A DNA stretch of 64,000 nt from Lutjanus erythropterus (Eukaryota > Chordata > Actinopteri > Lutjaniformes > Lutjanidae). This document shows positions 48,545 to 60,381 of the stretch, piece by piece. Location: positions 10,736,218-10,800,217 of the forward strand of contig CM034605.1 of assembly GCA_020091685.1 (NCBI GenBank), read 5' to 3'. Positions within the stretch are counted from its first letter, which is position 1; every line of letters begins with the position of its first letter. Made by a program: the position numbers and the translations under genes. The notes under the pieces were generated by a model, which was given only the letters and a program-made list of their open reading frames with translations, had not been told where the DNA came from and did no database searches.

Positions 48545-48860
48545 TTATGTTGTAAAACGGTCACAGTTTAGGTTTAGGAGAATAAACACTTGAGTAGGTA
48601 AAGGAAAAGGTTGTGGTTTAAATAACTACATTACTAGTGTCACCTGACAGAAGTGACAAGACAAAAGTCACGTACATAACAACACTAAAGTGGCTTAAAA
48701 CTTTAAATAACTCCAATAACTGACGTATTGTTGCACAAATGACTTAAACCACAGAGTCCTGGGTGAAAGTCCTGTGTCCATATTTGGACTCTCTAGCTCT
48801 TCATGCTTCTTCTTCCATAGTTAATACACCCACTAGAGGTCATGGCCTAACAATATACAG
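48545..48860. mobile_element. Interspersed repeat relic (AGTCCTGTGT type)
   Basis: AGGAAAAGGTTGTGGTTTAA, GAGTCCTGGGTGAAAGTCCT-GTGTCCA and CACCCACTAGAGGTCATGG parallel the 55385-55690 copy, which has GGAAAAGGTCATGGTTTGG and GTGAAAGTCCTGTGTTTGAC. Both are eroded members of one family. Confidence 0.55.
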
Positions 48861-48869
48861 AAATATGAG

Positions 48870-49700
48870 TCAAAATGAGCTGGTTCCTGCGAATGGCTGC
48901 CCAACATTAATTAAGACCTGACTGAGGTTTCTGCCTGTTAAAAGGAAGTTTTTCCTCACCACGTTAACATCAGTGCTTGCTCTTGTTGGGAACAGTTGGG
49001 TTTAGAAAGAGTACTACAGTACAGGTCCATTTGCATACTGTGTGTCGATGCATCGTTATGAACTGCTGTGCCTGACCAGAGCATGGATTCACCTGGAGAA
49101 CAAGCTACATAGAGCAACGCTCACTGTGATCATTTAAAGTGTGGGAGTATTTTAGACAGAGGTGCAACAGTTTTGCTCTCTTAAGCTCCACAAACTGGAC
49201 ATGACTTGTCACAGCAGGACAAACTGCCCTGCACGAGTGCTGGAAGTGAAGCACTGAGCGACCTGTCCTCCTGTAGCAGCAGCACCCAAACACGATATAT
49301 GAGGATTATCAACACGTGGAACATGTTTCTGTTAGTGGAAGTCACTTAAAATAGATTTTCTAGATGTTTCTTCATCACCCTGCGATGTCACGTCTGCAAC
49401 ACTGCTGTTAACTTTACATCCTGCGTCATCCAACGGTGCCATTTGTTTGTTTTGTACTTTCCGTTCAGCTATGTATGAGTCAGAAATGGCTAAAACTACT
49501 ATTAAGTCAAAGTGCTGATTTTTCACTTCAGTAAAGGGTTGTCTGTGTTTAGTTACGAAATTAAATCTATTAAATAAGGTGGACTTTTTATAAGGTGGGT
49601 TAGACTAAGTTTAAAATATGCCACTATTAACTGAAGAAATAACTGATAAATTAACAACACTAGACGTTATACAAATAAAACTGAATTGAAATGAATGCTA
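48870..49700. mobile_element. Teleost repeat, apparently split
   Basis: GACTGAGGTTTCTGCCTGTT-AAAAGGAAGTTTTTCCTCAC and GTGCTTGCTCTTGTTGGGAA near 48920-48990 are the body of a common fish repeat whose usual tail (ATACAAATAAAACTGAATTG-AAATGAA) appears only at 49669-49695. The about 600 bp between may be inserted sequence. Boundaries approximate. Confidence 0.45.
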
Positions 49701-50701
49701 ATTTGTCATAATTCACTCACTGCAGATGACAGATATCAAGTGGTGTAGAAACTGTGCATGTTAGGGACTAAACCCCCAAAAAATCCAGTAAAAATGACCA
49801 TTTTAATCTGTATTTTTAATAGTGCCCAATACTATATGACGGGAAACTCTCTATCTAGTAAAGACTTGTTGGATTGAGTTGGATTGTTGGATTGATGGTG
49901 GTGTGAAAAGTAGAAAATGGCCAATTTAAGGCTGAGAAATGGAGTGGTCATCTAATCCAAACAGATACCTGGCTTGATAAGTTGTTGTGTGTGTGTGGTT
50001 TTTTTTTCACAACCAGCTTCAACACTGCCTTGGAAGTGCTAAAAGGGTAAAGAAAGAAGACAAAGCAACAGCTGGGTACCGCCTGAGTAATTCCCAAAGG
50101 AGCCCTGGAAGACACCTCCAGCCGCAGACCATTTTCACTCCTGATTACAGAGTTTCAAATCAACCACTAACACATACAACAATCCACTTCCTCTGGCCAA
50201 CTCAAACAAAGACTCGGCTGTCGTGTTCACTAAGAGCAACGCACCGTTCTTTCCGCTAAATGCAGTAAACAATCTTTCCATGCAAACAAGATGTTTACCA
50301 GAAAACAACTCCACTCAACAAATCACTGAATCTGATTTTGTCTCTGTACACATTTATGCCAGAGTGGCAACAAACCAAGATTTGTACACAGAGAGTGTGA
50401 AAGCTTGTCAGAGCGAATGTGCATCTCCTGGCGGTGGTGAGATTACTGAGGAGAGACATGGTGCAGCAGGCTGCCAAAGTAAAGATTTATACAGAGCAGT
50501 TGCAGCTGCAGAAACTGACATTGGACGACATGGGATGCATGATAAATCATGGTGGACAGGGGGCACTAGACTCAAGAAGCAGGAAAACACTCTGAACAGG
50601 GCTGAGGGGGGGATGTGCCAATCAGGGACTCTCCTATGTAATTCAGGAAAAAGATAATCTTTTAGTCAATTACTCTAAAACATACACAATAAAATACAAT
50701 C
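49701..50701. other. Intergenic, unique-looking block 49960-50660
   Basis: Open frames at 49987-50259 and 50223-50657 (+) overlap minus-strand frames and have no domain or splice context. No repeat recognised. Possible conserved non-coding DNA. Confidence 0.3.
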
Positions 50702-51558
50702 TTTAAAAAAAGGGTTCTTTCTGAAAGGCGGAAGTTCTACCCAGAACCATCTGCTTCTCAAGAACACTTTTTTGAAGAAAGGATTTGTGGAGGGTTCTTT
50801 GTAAGACTAAGGGTTCAATTAAAAACCTTTTTTGGAAGAAAGAGTTCTTCAAGTATTGTTAAAATTTTTGAGGAACTCTATAAATATAAAAGGGTTCTTG
50901 GTAGAACCACCCAGGTGGGTTTTAGATAAAACCCTTGGGGTATAAAAGATTTCCCAGTAGAACCCCCAGGATAAGTTGTTGATAAAACATTTGGAATGTA
51001 AGGATTCTGCTTAGAACTCCCTGGTTGGGTTCTGGATAAAACGCTTGGAATATAAAAAGGTTCTCTCCAGAACCCCTGAGGTATGTTCTAGATAAATACC
51101 TTGGAATATGAAAAGGTTCTCAATAGAACCCCCTGGGTAAGTTCTAGATAAAACATTTGGAATATAAAAAAATTCTTGGTAGAACCCCTGGGTGGGTTCT
51201 AGATAACATCCTTGGAATATTGAAGGGTTTTTGGTAGAACGCCCTGGAGAGGTTCTAGATAAAACCTTGGGGCTATAAAAGCATTCTTGGTACACCCCCC
51301 AAGTGGGTTCTTGCTAGCACCCTTAGAAGGTGGAATGGTTCTGGATACAACCTTCCCAGGGGGGTCTGGGTGGAACAAGTGCAACATAGCAGGGTTCTCA
51401 GGAGAACCTCTCATAAGGGGTTCTGTGTGGTTTCTGTGTAGAACCCTCTGAAAAGGTTCTGTAGAAGTGGAATAGGAAAAAAGAAGTGTTATCTCTTGGG
51501 GACAAGCTGAAGAACCAGTTATGATTCTATTTAGCAAATTTATTTCTGAGTGCGTATC
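50702..51558. mobile_element. GGTTCT-rich element, copy D (expanded)
   Basis: It shares AAGGGTTCTTTCTGAAAGG, CCCAGAACCAT and a TTTATTTCTGAGTG end with copies A-C, but its interior is an array of seven or eight about 56-bp units (50881-51310). It is the longest of the four copies. It is non-coding; the periodic open frames across it are artefacts. Confidence 0.8.
50881..51310. repeat. 56-bp minisatellite inside GGTTCT element D
   Basis: The GATAA landmark recurs at about 50925, 50981, 51035, 51091, 51147, 51202 and 51258, that is every 54-56 bp. Each unit is built as GGTAGAACCCC...GGGTTCTAGATAAAAC...TTGGAATATAAAAGG. Unit divergence is moderate. Confidence 0.9.
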
Positions 51559-54221
51559 TGTGCACTACAGCAAATCCACCTAAAAACCAAATTAGAAAAA
51601 ACAGCCTTTATTTAGATAATATTTATTTGCACTTTTTGCACAGATGCCACTGTTATTTGATCAATCAGTTATCATGTTGTTAAGATTTTAACACATGTAT
51701 TTCCACCTCTTACACCTTTTAGAACTGGGTCTGTTATCCAGAAACTGAGGGATGTCCCTCGTTCCGCGTCTTGAATATGAGGGGTCCTTAAGGGCCAGGG
51801 GTGAATCCTTTTTTACTTTTATGGGAAGTGGTTGAGTGCTGGGGAGGTGAAGGACAGAGTTGCCGGCCGTTCCATCACTCAATGCAATAAATGGATGCAA
51901 TCTGTATCCAAGTAAAGCATTGGCTGTTTTTAAATTCCACCTCTTTTATCCAAATGAATGATGGACCCTGGTACAGTGCACTGTGCGGCAGTATTAATAT
52001 ACATCAGAGGCCTGCACCCCTCACTAAATCAGGGAACCACCAGCATTTGTTATTTAAATGACAAACAGCAGCTGCAGGAGTGGAGCACGGAGAGGGGACG
52101 CAGAAGAAAAGGTGGACAAACCAATTCAGATTTCAATCCAGCAAAGACACAGGGCCCCGAGCCATGACTCTAATGAAAAAAGGCAGCTCCACTGGTCCAA
52201 ACAGACACAACGGCTGCTACTCGGTGCCACCTCCAATAGGCTGAACTCCACATCACACTTCTCTTCTTCTTTTAACATAACACAGCGACCAAATCGAATT
52301 GTTCACTTCCCTCTGCTGTTAACTCATCAAATAATTTACATTCGGTAATTTTGGTGGAATTACAACGACGTGTTAAGAGTCTACAGCCGTGCTAGCTCTG
52401 CTAACTAGGTTCTGTGAGGCTGTGTTTATGCTTTGACATCACCACCAAATTTCGCAAAGAATTATGTTACATGACTTGCCGAGTTGTTTTCTGTTGAGGT
52501 CATACACGCCTAAACCTAAAGATACACGTTAACCCCACACTTTTGTTGTTTATGTCACCACATTAATCATTTTCATGCAAGTTCAGATCTGCTCAATATT
52601 CTGCCTCCTGGTAATTTGTGACCCCTAGCAGGGGCTCTACGCTCCCCAGTCTGAGAATTACTGGTTCAGCCTATTGACATACATAAAAATAGATGACATT
52701 ACAACTCCCAAAAAGTGAAGTCAAAATGTTTTGCTTGCCCCTTGGTGGCTGGTTGAAGTATAAACCTCGCCCCCTATCATTCATATCACGCTGATCTTTG
52801 TTCAAGTGTTCATTTTTGTGATAGGTTTGGTTTGGTTTGGTTATTTGATGCTATAAAATGTCATAATTGACAGCTGAACCCTGTTGTCGACTGGGTCAGG
52901 CAGTGGTATGGCAGAAATTCAAAAGCGCAGCATCAACCCTGAGCACTACTGCGCAGATTCTGACATCACCAGCACAAGATGTCAGCACTCGTGTGCAGGA
53001 TATTTGGGGAATGGAGGCCAATCGGTCATCCATCTTAATACTGGTTTAATAATGGTTTAGCCTTTTAGCATGCTATACTTAACACAAAGTAAAGCTGATG
53101 GAGATGAGAATGTTGTTATTTCTGAGCAGTTTTGTACTGTATAATTTATCATTCTGACCTGACAGTAGCTCTAAATTAAATATAATTTAATCGCCAAAAT
53201 TCATCTTGAGGGGACATGAATGTAACAAATTTCTTTTTAACAGCTGTTGAGATATTTCACCAAAAAAAAAAAAAAACATGCCAACCTCATGCTGGCACTA
53301 GCATCACCAAAGTCATAAGGATTCATTCTCTGCCTACCACGAATTTCAAGAATGTACAAAATTTCACGGCAAAGATGTCAGTCAGGACCAAAGTAGCAGA
53401 CTGACTGACCGATATTGCCATTCCTCAAGACATGCTGCTCACAACACAAAGCTACGCAGGTTTTTACATCACAAAAATGATACCTTCAGCTCTCTCTTTG
53501 AGATATGCGACATTCTGAATCTGCAGTCAGAAACCTCCAATTATATTATAAAAGAGTGTTGAGGCCAGAAATTCATCATTATGTGTGGAGGGTGTTACCT
53601 GATGTTGTGACGGACACAGCGTCTGTTTCCCTCCTCCTCCTGAAGTCTCCTGTGCATAACAGCCCCAGACTGACGTTAGTCTGCCTAGGGGGGACACAGG
53701 TAGAGAAAACAAACGTTACTCACAATAGGATGATGTAGCTCCCACCTACAATATTCACATGAACATGGAGAAATTTAATCATTTCATAAAAGTCGATAAA
53801 CACAAGCCCTGTTTTTTGCAAACACTGCAGCTCACATGTAGCCTCAGTGCGGTGCATATTTTGCCATATCTTAATTTTTCTTCATTAATACATATTTTCA
53901 GCGGCGAGAATATGAGGTGAGGAGAGGTGCTGGAGTGCACGAGGCTGAGTCATTGCAGAGTTCACATAAACAAATTACTCCTGCTCTGTGCCTCCTGTGT
54001 CATATGTCAGGAGCCCTGAAATAGGAAAAGCCCCCCCACCAGCTTAATAGCCCTGACTTCAGAGATGTAAAGTTAAGGTCAAGGTCCGTTCCATCACTGG
54101 GGGGAGGAGGGGGCAGTTGATGTGGTTCTTGCAGTGTGTACATCTGTGTGTAGGAGAAGGGGGGACACGTTGAGTGAAGGGAATGCATGAGGCAGTTACA
54201 ATAAGATATGATGACACCAAA
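51559..54221. other. Intergenic; minor relics, ERR-type site
   Basis: No gene. A small relic of a GGGGTCT/GGTTCA-type element may lie at 52600-52665. Bases 51690-52330 and 53880-54200 look unique. TTAAGGTCAAGGTC at 54073-54086 holds an ERR-type half-site immediately followed by a second AGGTC word. An A run lies at 53262-53276. Confidence 0.3.
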
Positions 54222-54650
54222 GGTGGGCAGTATTTCAGTTAAATGTATTTAAAATATCTATTTAATTACTTCTGAGTATTTTGGAATTTGCATTTTACTG
54301 GACAGAGGAAAATGTAATTTGTAACTAAATTCTCCAAGAGCTTGTATTTATTATCATATTTTTATTCCAAGTTTTAAACAACAGAAAAAAGGTGTGAAAA
54401 AAATCACTATCTTTAGGCTAAATGTAAGTAAATCACATGAAATGTCCTGTCATATCTATCACCATGATCATTTGTGTTCCTCATGCTAGCTTGAGGAAAG
54501 AAGCTGCTTTGGTGGAAATTTCCCCTAAGATAAAAGTAATCAAAATATGAGCAGATGTTGCAGATAGGTTTTGGTGGTATTAAGGTATTGCGGTATAACA
54601 GGGTATTAAGGAATCCTGGTGGTAAGATTTTTAATGTCGTCTAAAATACA
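54222..54650. mobile_element. Fragments of AT-rich MITEs
   Basis: AAAGGTGGGCAGTATTTCAG-TTAAATGTATTT near 54220 and GGTGGTATTAAGGTATTGCG-GTATAACAGGGTATT near 54574 correspond to terminal pieces of two fish elements I recall. Both are eroded. Confidence 0.4.
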
Positions 54651-54868
54651 GACGCTTCTCTTCCTGTTGAACTGATTTGGAGATGCTGTGTTGAGAAAGC
54701 TGAGAAACATGGTGTCTGCAAAGCAAAGCTCCTGTGTGTATTGTTTCCCTACTACTGGAATAGCATCACCTGTGTTGAGGGAAGACAGTCTGCAGTGGGG
54801 CAGAGTTGATCCATTTTACACAAGTCTTACCACTGGAGAGCACTAGCATCAGGCATACCAGACCTTAA

Positions 54869-55345
54869 GTACAAGGGCTGCACAATAAATTGTAAAAAAA
54901 AAAAAAAAAATCATGATCGTAGTTCATACATCTATGTAATCACATTTATTGACGACAACAATTCACTCACTGCTGTGTCGTCAGACCAAACAAACCTCAG
55001 TAACAAAAGGATCATACAGTACATCGTTTTTCTGTTTTTTATGTTAAGCATCATTTAAGTTAATCTCTTTAATTAAGTGTTCTAAAGTAAGAGGGGTAAA
55101 AAGACTTGGGGTATTTTTTGTTACAAGAGATTTTTAAGTCAAACACTTTGATATATGTTAAGGTTTGTTTAAAGCCCTGTCTAGATATTAAGTGTCTCAG
55201 CCATGTGTTTTTACTTGAGTGCAATTAATGCTCTTGTTGAAAAAAAAAAAAAAAAAGAATTGCGTGAGAGAATCATGATCTCAATTCATAGGGAGAAAAT
55301 TGTGATTAACATTTTAGAAAGAATTGTGCAGCCCTATTAAGAGCA
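54869..55345. mobile_element. MITE with AGGGCTGCACAAT inverted ends
   Basis: The left end AAGGGCTGCACAATAAATTG (54868) and right end GAATTGTGCAGCCCTATTA (55320) are inverted. Inner A-runs followed by ATCATGATC (54903 and 55272) are also mirrored. A classic non-coding teleost terminal-inverted-repeat element. Confidence 0.8.
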
Positions 55346-55384
55346 TGTTGTAAAGTCATGTTAAACATGTGGTAACCATCATGA

Positions 55385-55690
55385 AATGGTCTCAAGCTGA
55401 TTAGGTTTAGGCACCAAAACTGTGTTAGGTTCAGGAAAAGGTCATGGTTTGGGTTAAAATGAGCATGTTACATTTCATAACTGATGTCACTTGCGAAACG
55501 TAACTTACGTAACTTAAAAATTTAAACAAGTGTACTTTGACTTTTGGTTTTAAACGGGACATGAACCCTGATCACCTGAGTGAAAGTCCTGTGTTTGACC
55601 CATTTCTGCCTACGCGGGCTTTTTTTGCTCTTTATTCTGCTCCTGTCATAATTTTCTATGGCCTTTAGAGGTCGCCGCCCAGCAATGAAC
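55385..55690. mobile_element. Interspersed repeat relic (AGTCCTGTGT type), second copy
   Basis: TAGGTTTAGGCACCAAAACT, GGAAAAGGTCATGGTTTGGG, CGTAACTTACGTAACTTAAA and GAGTGAAAGTCCTGTGTTTG-ACCCA, ending near AGAGGTCGCCGCCCAGC. This copy is better preserved than the one at 48545-48860. Confidence 0.6.
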
Positions 55691-55929
55691 ATAAATAAGC
55701 TGCTTGCACACACAACTTATCTGACTGTTTCTCTGGTGACGACGGGCTGAAAACACCCAGCATGCACCCCTGAATTCGCAGCCTCCAACTTTCAAGATAT
55801 CTCTCACCTTTTCAGTGTAGGGGTGGTTAAGGTAAGGCGTACATTAAATTTGATAAAATCAATGCGTATAGAACTTATTTTTGTATTTTCAAATCACGTA
55901 TTACATGTATTCTGATTTTAATAAAACAC

Positions 55930-56080
55930 ACTTTGGCACACTGGCGCAGTGGTTAGGTCTTCTGCCTCACAGTGGAGTTGTGGGTTTCTGTGTGGAGTGT
56001 GGGTTTCCTCCAGGTGCTTCGGTTTCCCCCACCATCAAAACCATTTATGTTAAGTCAATTCTCCACTCAGTACCCCTGAA
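55930..56080 (+). mobile_element. tRNA-like fish repeat, internally deleted
   Basis: GGCGCAGTGGTTAGGTCTTC-TGCCTCACAG is the A-box-containing head of a tRNA-derived teleost repeat. It is followed directly by TGTGTGGAGTGTGGGTTTCC-TCCAGGTGCTTCGG, with the usual B-box part missing. The tail includes CACCATCAAAACCATTTATG. Confidence 0.6.
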
Positions 56081-56439
56081 CGCAGTTCTCTTCACCTTAA
56101 TTTGTATTTTATGTGAATATATTTGACGAGCGAGCATTTGCAATTTGTAACAAGATACTTTGAAAAAGATTAAGTTAAAATCTTACATATTCTACTTGTT
56201 ATACACAACTAAACTGCATCTTAGAGAGGATTTAAAGAAAAACATGGTGTGCTGTTTGAAAATACCAATAAACAGAACCTGTAAAAGTTAATTCATGACA
56301 GACTGCAGAGTAACAGAGGTTCATACAGAAGACAGCTCCTTGTTAACCAGCACGACTCATCTTGCACTGCAGGCTACATGAAGCTCACAACCCTAACAGG
56401 CACATGCTACAATAAGGCCCCGTCAGGGCAGCCTTTTAA

Positions 56440-57080
56440 CAGGCAGCGTGTTCCATGACCTCAACACCCATAAATCACATGACGGGTGTGCAGGCGCGGG
56501 GTGTCGAGAGCTGTGCAGGGCATGCTTTGAGCGAAGTCTCTATGTTGTATAATCAATAGATATAAAAATAAATGGCCTGACCGTTATTCTCTCCCTGCTA
56601 CCCCTCTCTAATAAAATCCCAGTAATGCATATTTCATTTACTTTTATACTTATTGATTACCTGTACTCCAGTTAGTAAATCACGCGCCTATCGATCCCTC
56701 AATCGTACCTCTGTCGGACAGCACATAACCAGCCATTTGCGCCCCTGATAAAGAGCTCAGGCATTGAACTCCCCACAGTAAATCTTTGCAAACTAACTTT
56801 TTAATTCCAAAATCGATCCACGTTTAAACGTTGCATTATTTCACGAGGCACGCCTGCGGTATTAAAAGTAATACCCTGATGCATTTGGTCTTAATGTGTG
56901 GAGGTCCATCCCTCCATCTCTTCCTTCATTACAACAGAGGCCGAGGCACTCCGGGGCCCCTGCAGCCTGGAGGGAGGCGAGGGCCGTCCCCTGCTGCTGA
57001 GAACCGAGAGGGCAGAGCCGCTGCGGGGACGCCAGGAGCCCACAGAGACGCTCAGCACAATGCTAATCAAACATGAGAAT
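56440..57080. promoter_or_regulatory. Candidate conserved non-coding element
   Basis: Repeat-free, with retained CpGs and dense AT-hook/homeodomain words: GTATAATCAATAGATATAAA near 56547, GTAATGCATATTTCATTTAC near 56622, TTATTGATTACCTG near 56649, GTAAATCACGCGCC near 56674. The following 56880-57070 is GC-rich; its open frames on both strands lack a domain. The enhancer role is inferred. Confidence 0.45.
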
Positions 57081-57439
57081 ACCATCAGCTGGCTCATTAA
57101 GCAAGGCAAAACACCACCATTCATCTCCGAGCAGAACCCAAAGGCTTTTTATAAGCATGTTACGTGGCTCAGTGTAAAACTGAGAGAAGTTGTAAAAAAT
57201 ACACAACACTGTTTTTATTATTTAACATCTGTTACTTCATCAGTTTTAACAGCTTGACAGATGTTGGCCAGTTGTTTTGTCCCTAAATCTACAGAAACTG
57301 TGATGAGAAAACAAAGATTGACTTGGAGGCAATGAGCAATGAAAAAACAAGTCATATGTGATGAAGCTGGCCAACAACACCGACTAAATTCTATCAAAGA
57401 CACAAGGACACTGAGGAAAAAGTCTCCAAGATAGATTTT

Positions 57440-58260
57440 TCAGGTCATATGAGACACTTTTAAATGCAGCGCAGTCCCTTAGGGTACGGAGCAAAACAGC
57501 ACTGACACAGGGTCAATTGTAATTTTGGCGCCCACATCCAAAAGCAAATATATCAATTAAAAATAATAAATCAAAAGAGGAGTGAGGAGCTGCAGTTACA
57601 AAATGGCCATCTATTTTCATTAGCGTACACAGCGCTTCAGGTGTGAGCAGGATCTCAAGATTAATAGAGGTATTCAAATGAATCAGAAAGGATTAGGGTC
57701 TCCAGGGAACATAATCAATAGCTCCAAATCAATAATCAATAGGCCACTCACACCAATATACTAACTGCTGACACCGAGATCTCACAATTAAAATGAAAAC
57801 TGGGAAGGGAGTGGCGTAAGACTATGATTTATCTCACAGCGCAAGTGTCATTTAGAAATAAATAAGTCAATAGATAAAAGCTGCTGCTGCTCGGCTCAGG
57901 TGGGAGGCAGTTATGCATTTTAACGTGGCCGCCAGCCCCGAGCATTACAGCCAAATCCCACAAAGCATCGCGCCTATTCACGCGCCGATACGAGGATAAA
58001 CAGCATGCAACCTCCACACAGCCTTTATCACTTAGCATCAAATCTCTGATTGTCGCCGTCAACTGGCGGCAAACAGGAGATGACAGCTTTTATTAATACA
58101 GTATCATTTCAACCTGGCCGCGGTGCAAGATTAATGCTTACACTCTGCCCACAGAGAAAACACTTTTCTCTCAAGGGTGTTTGGAAACAAAGAAAAGTCA
58201 GATGTATGGGAGCTCAGCGCTAGAAATCGATCACATGGGGTGAAGACGTTGGAAAGAAAT
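57440..58260. promoter_or_regulatory. Candidate conserved non-coding element with Onecut-like sites
   Basis: AATCAATA occurs exactly at 57713-57720, 57727-57734 and 57734-57741, matching the Onecut/HNF6 core. The block continues with many unique TAAT/ATTA and CpG-bearing words, such as CAAGATTAATGC near 58126. No repeat or gene was recognised. Regulatory function is inferred. Confidence 0.45.
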
Positions 58261-58394
58261 GAAAATATAGTGAAGTGAAATCAGGAGTGGACATTTTTAA
58301 AGTTTGTTAAAAGCAGGTGTGAGCGATTATAGCATTTCTCATTTCCATGCAAAACAATAATACTGTTGAGATTATTTTCATCTAAGAGTTCTAA

Positions 58395-58985
58395 TCAGAG
58401 TTCAGTAAAACTAGGTTTTAAAAGAGTAAACCTAGGAAGCCAAAATCCAGAAAATTAAGCATAATTAATTATTTAAAGTTAAAAGTCCTCAAATTCAAGT
58501 TTAAGTTAATACTTGATCACAGTTTAAATCGGAGTTTAAAGTTTTGGAGAAACAGAATTAAATTTAATCTAGGTTTAGAGTAAAAACTGAACTGAGGTTT
58601 AACGATGAGTTTAAATATTAAGCTACTGCAAGGAGATTTTGAATGGTTATGAAACAGTCTCAATTTAATACTGTTGCGTCTACATGACCTATACAAGCAA
58701 ATAAGACCATTCATGACAATTTTACTATTTTTATATAGTTATTCTTAATGTCTGCCAAAAAAGAAGCATTTATAGATAATTTTATTTTTGGCATTATATT
58801 TTGTACTTATTAGACTGGAAGCACTACTGCTTTTGTCCACAGAGGCTTCAAAAATCAACAAAATATCAAAGTTCATTTTAGTAGTTTTAAGCTAGTTTAA
58901 AAGTTTAGTGCAACATAATTTAAAGTTAACGCATGATTTAATCAGGTTTAAAAATTAATTATTGTTGGTGCAACCCATCCTAACT
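58395..58985. mobile_element. GTTTAAA-rich MITE with GTTGGTGCAACC end
   Basis: It is dominated by AGTTTAAA/TTTAAACT-type words in both orientations (for example CACAGTTTAAATCGGAGTTT and AATCAGGTTTAAAAATTAAT) and ends GTTGGTGCAACCC near 58962. The complementary end type (GGATTGCACCAAC) appears at 33651. The left boundary is approximate. Confidence 0.5.
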
Positions 58986-60260
58986 TGTCCACTGTTTTGT
59001 TTGCATGGAGGAAGTTAAAGGAAGTAAATGGGTGCCATGTGTGCAGAGCTGGGTCGCGAGGACAGAGCAGCCGTCTCAGTGGAGAGTGGATTTGAGCAGC
59101 TTGGGGAGATAGATTCAGCTCGTGCCGTCCAACGGGACACATCAGAAGCCCCTCTCGTCAATCCCCCCTCTCTCCCTCGTTCATTTGGGAGTATGATTTA
59201 TACTTTTTGAAGTGAAGGGTCTTGAATCCCACTATAAAGGAATTAAGAGGTCTCCCCTGAGTCCGCCATTCAAATGAGAGCATGGCAGGGATATGAGGGC
59301 TTTTTAATAGAGAGAAATTAGTATTCACAATGCCTCAAACTGGAATCTGAAGGAACCTTTCAGGTGGAGAAGAAAGGGCCAGTTTAGAAAAGAAAGCCCT
59401 AAGAAGTCGGGGGCTTTTCATAGCAGTCGTGTTTTTGCCCCTCATCAAGGAGTGCCGGAGCGCTCTGTGAAATAACCCAAGAGAGAGGGAGGAAAAAGAG
59501 AGTGTGTGTGAAACAAAATTAAGAATGCACCATAAATAGGCAGAGTGGAAACAATACAATGAGGAGTCCCACAGTCTCGAGGCCAAGGGGGCTGAGCTGC
59601 TTCTCAACAGTCCCCCATGCAGATCCAACAGTTCCAGGGATGACTGGGAGCGATGGGATGCTTTGACAAACATCTTTTGGATAAAATCTTTTCTTTTTCA
59701 TGTTTTTGTGCAGTCCCAGAAATGCAGGGATTTGAATCAGCATTGCAACTATGTCAACACGTAGTATTTCTCTATTTGGGAAGACTGACCTTGAAAACTA
59801 TTGAACTGAAGTATGAATGCATCCAACTGCAGATGTCTACTGTGAGTTCAGCTCAGGCTTCAAGCCAGGATTGACAATTGGAGACCCCAGGCATTCTTTA
59901 ACAATTCAAAAAATATATATTTAATATGGTTTTATCAACATGATACTTACTTTAAGGCACTATGTGAAATTTTCAGAAAATTTTTGTTATTAATGGGCAT
60001 CAGCCAAAAGACTGAATGTGATTGACCGGCATCATTTTGATAAAAGAGATAAGTAAAGTTAGGCTCGTGTTGTGGTGGGTGCTGAACTCTAGCTAATATT
60101 AGCTAGTTCAAATTTAAAAATAAAATGAATGTGTGTGCAATATGTTTGCATCTGTGTGTATTATCTAGCACTGCAAATAATGTACAAACTTGCAATTAAA
60201 TTCTAATCTAGTTTATCTGCAACATGAGTGTTTAAGTGTTGAAACATGGCTTGAATTCAC
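58986..60260. other. Intergenic or 3' flank of gpatch2l
   Basis: Bases 59020-59340 are unique and moderately GC-rich. An ERR-type half-site (minus strand, TGACCTTGA) lies at 59786-59794. The 73-codon plus frame at 59653-59874 has no recognised domain. No further gpatch2l exon was found here. Confidence 0.35.
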
Positions 60261-60263
60261 TCA

Positions 60264-60269
60264 TTTATT
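60264..60269 (-). terminator. Candidate polyadenylation signal
   Basis: AATAAA on the minus strand, 46 bases after the stop of the tentative terminal exon. The hexamer is common by chance in AT-rich DNA; only its position makes it of interest. Confidence 0.25.
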
Positions 60270-60314
60270 AAGAAAAAACAGGGCTAAATAATAATGTCAC
60301 AGCCCAATCCCATT

Positions 60315-60354
60315 TCAATGATGAAGATGGTCTGAGACCAGTGAGTTCTGAGAT
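60315..60354 (-). CDS. gpatch2l: Tentative terminal exon of gpatch2l
   Basis: An AG acceptor at 60355-60356 follows a TG-rich microsatellite. In the phase left by the 60601-60692 exon it would read RSQNSLVSDHLHH and then stop (60315-60317), with AATAAA shortly downstream. Against it: the human GPATCH2L carboxyl end contains a basic DIKRKRK-type segment that is absent here, and the polypyrimidine tract is poor. It could be an alternative 3' end or chance. I found no better terminal exon in the window. Confidence 0.22.
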
Positions 60355-60360
60355 CTGCCC

Positions 60361-60381
60361 ACACTCACACACACACACACA

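Noticed and set aside
51011-51295. Periodic protein with repeating SRT/NPFIF units
   Set aside because: It is a reading frame through the 56-bp minisatellite of a GGTTCT element. The period is not a multiple of three, so no stable protein repeat exists.
50881-51310. CRISPR-like regular repeat array
   Set aside because: Units are contiguous with no unique spacers and lie inside a transposon in a vertebrate genome.
59653-59874. 73-codon plus-strand frame preceded by TTTTTGTGCAG as a real exon
   Set aside because: The acceptor-like sequence is attractive but the frame matches no family I know and has no matching donor or upstream exon.
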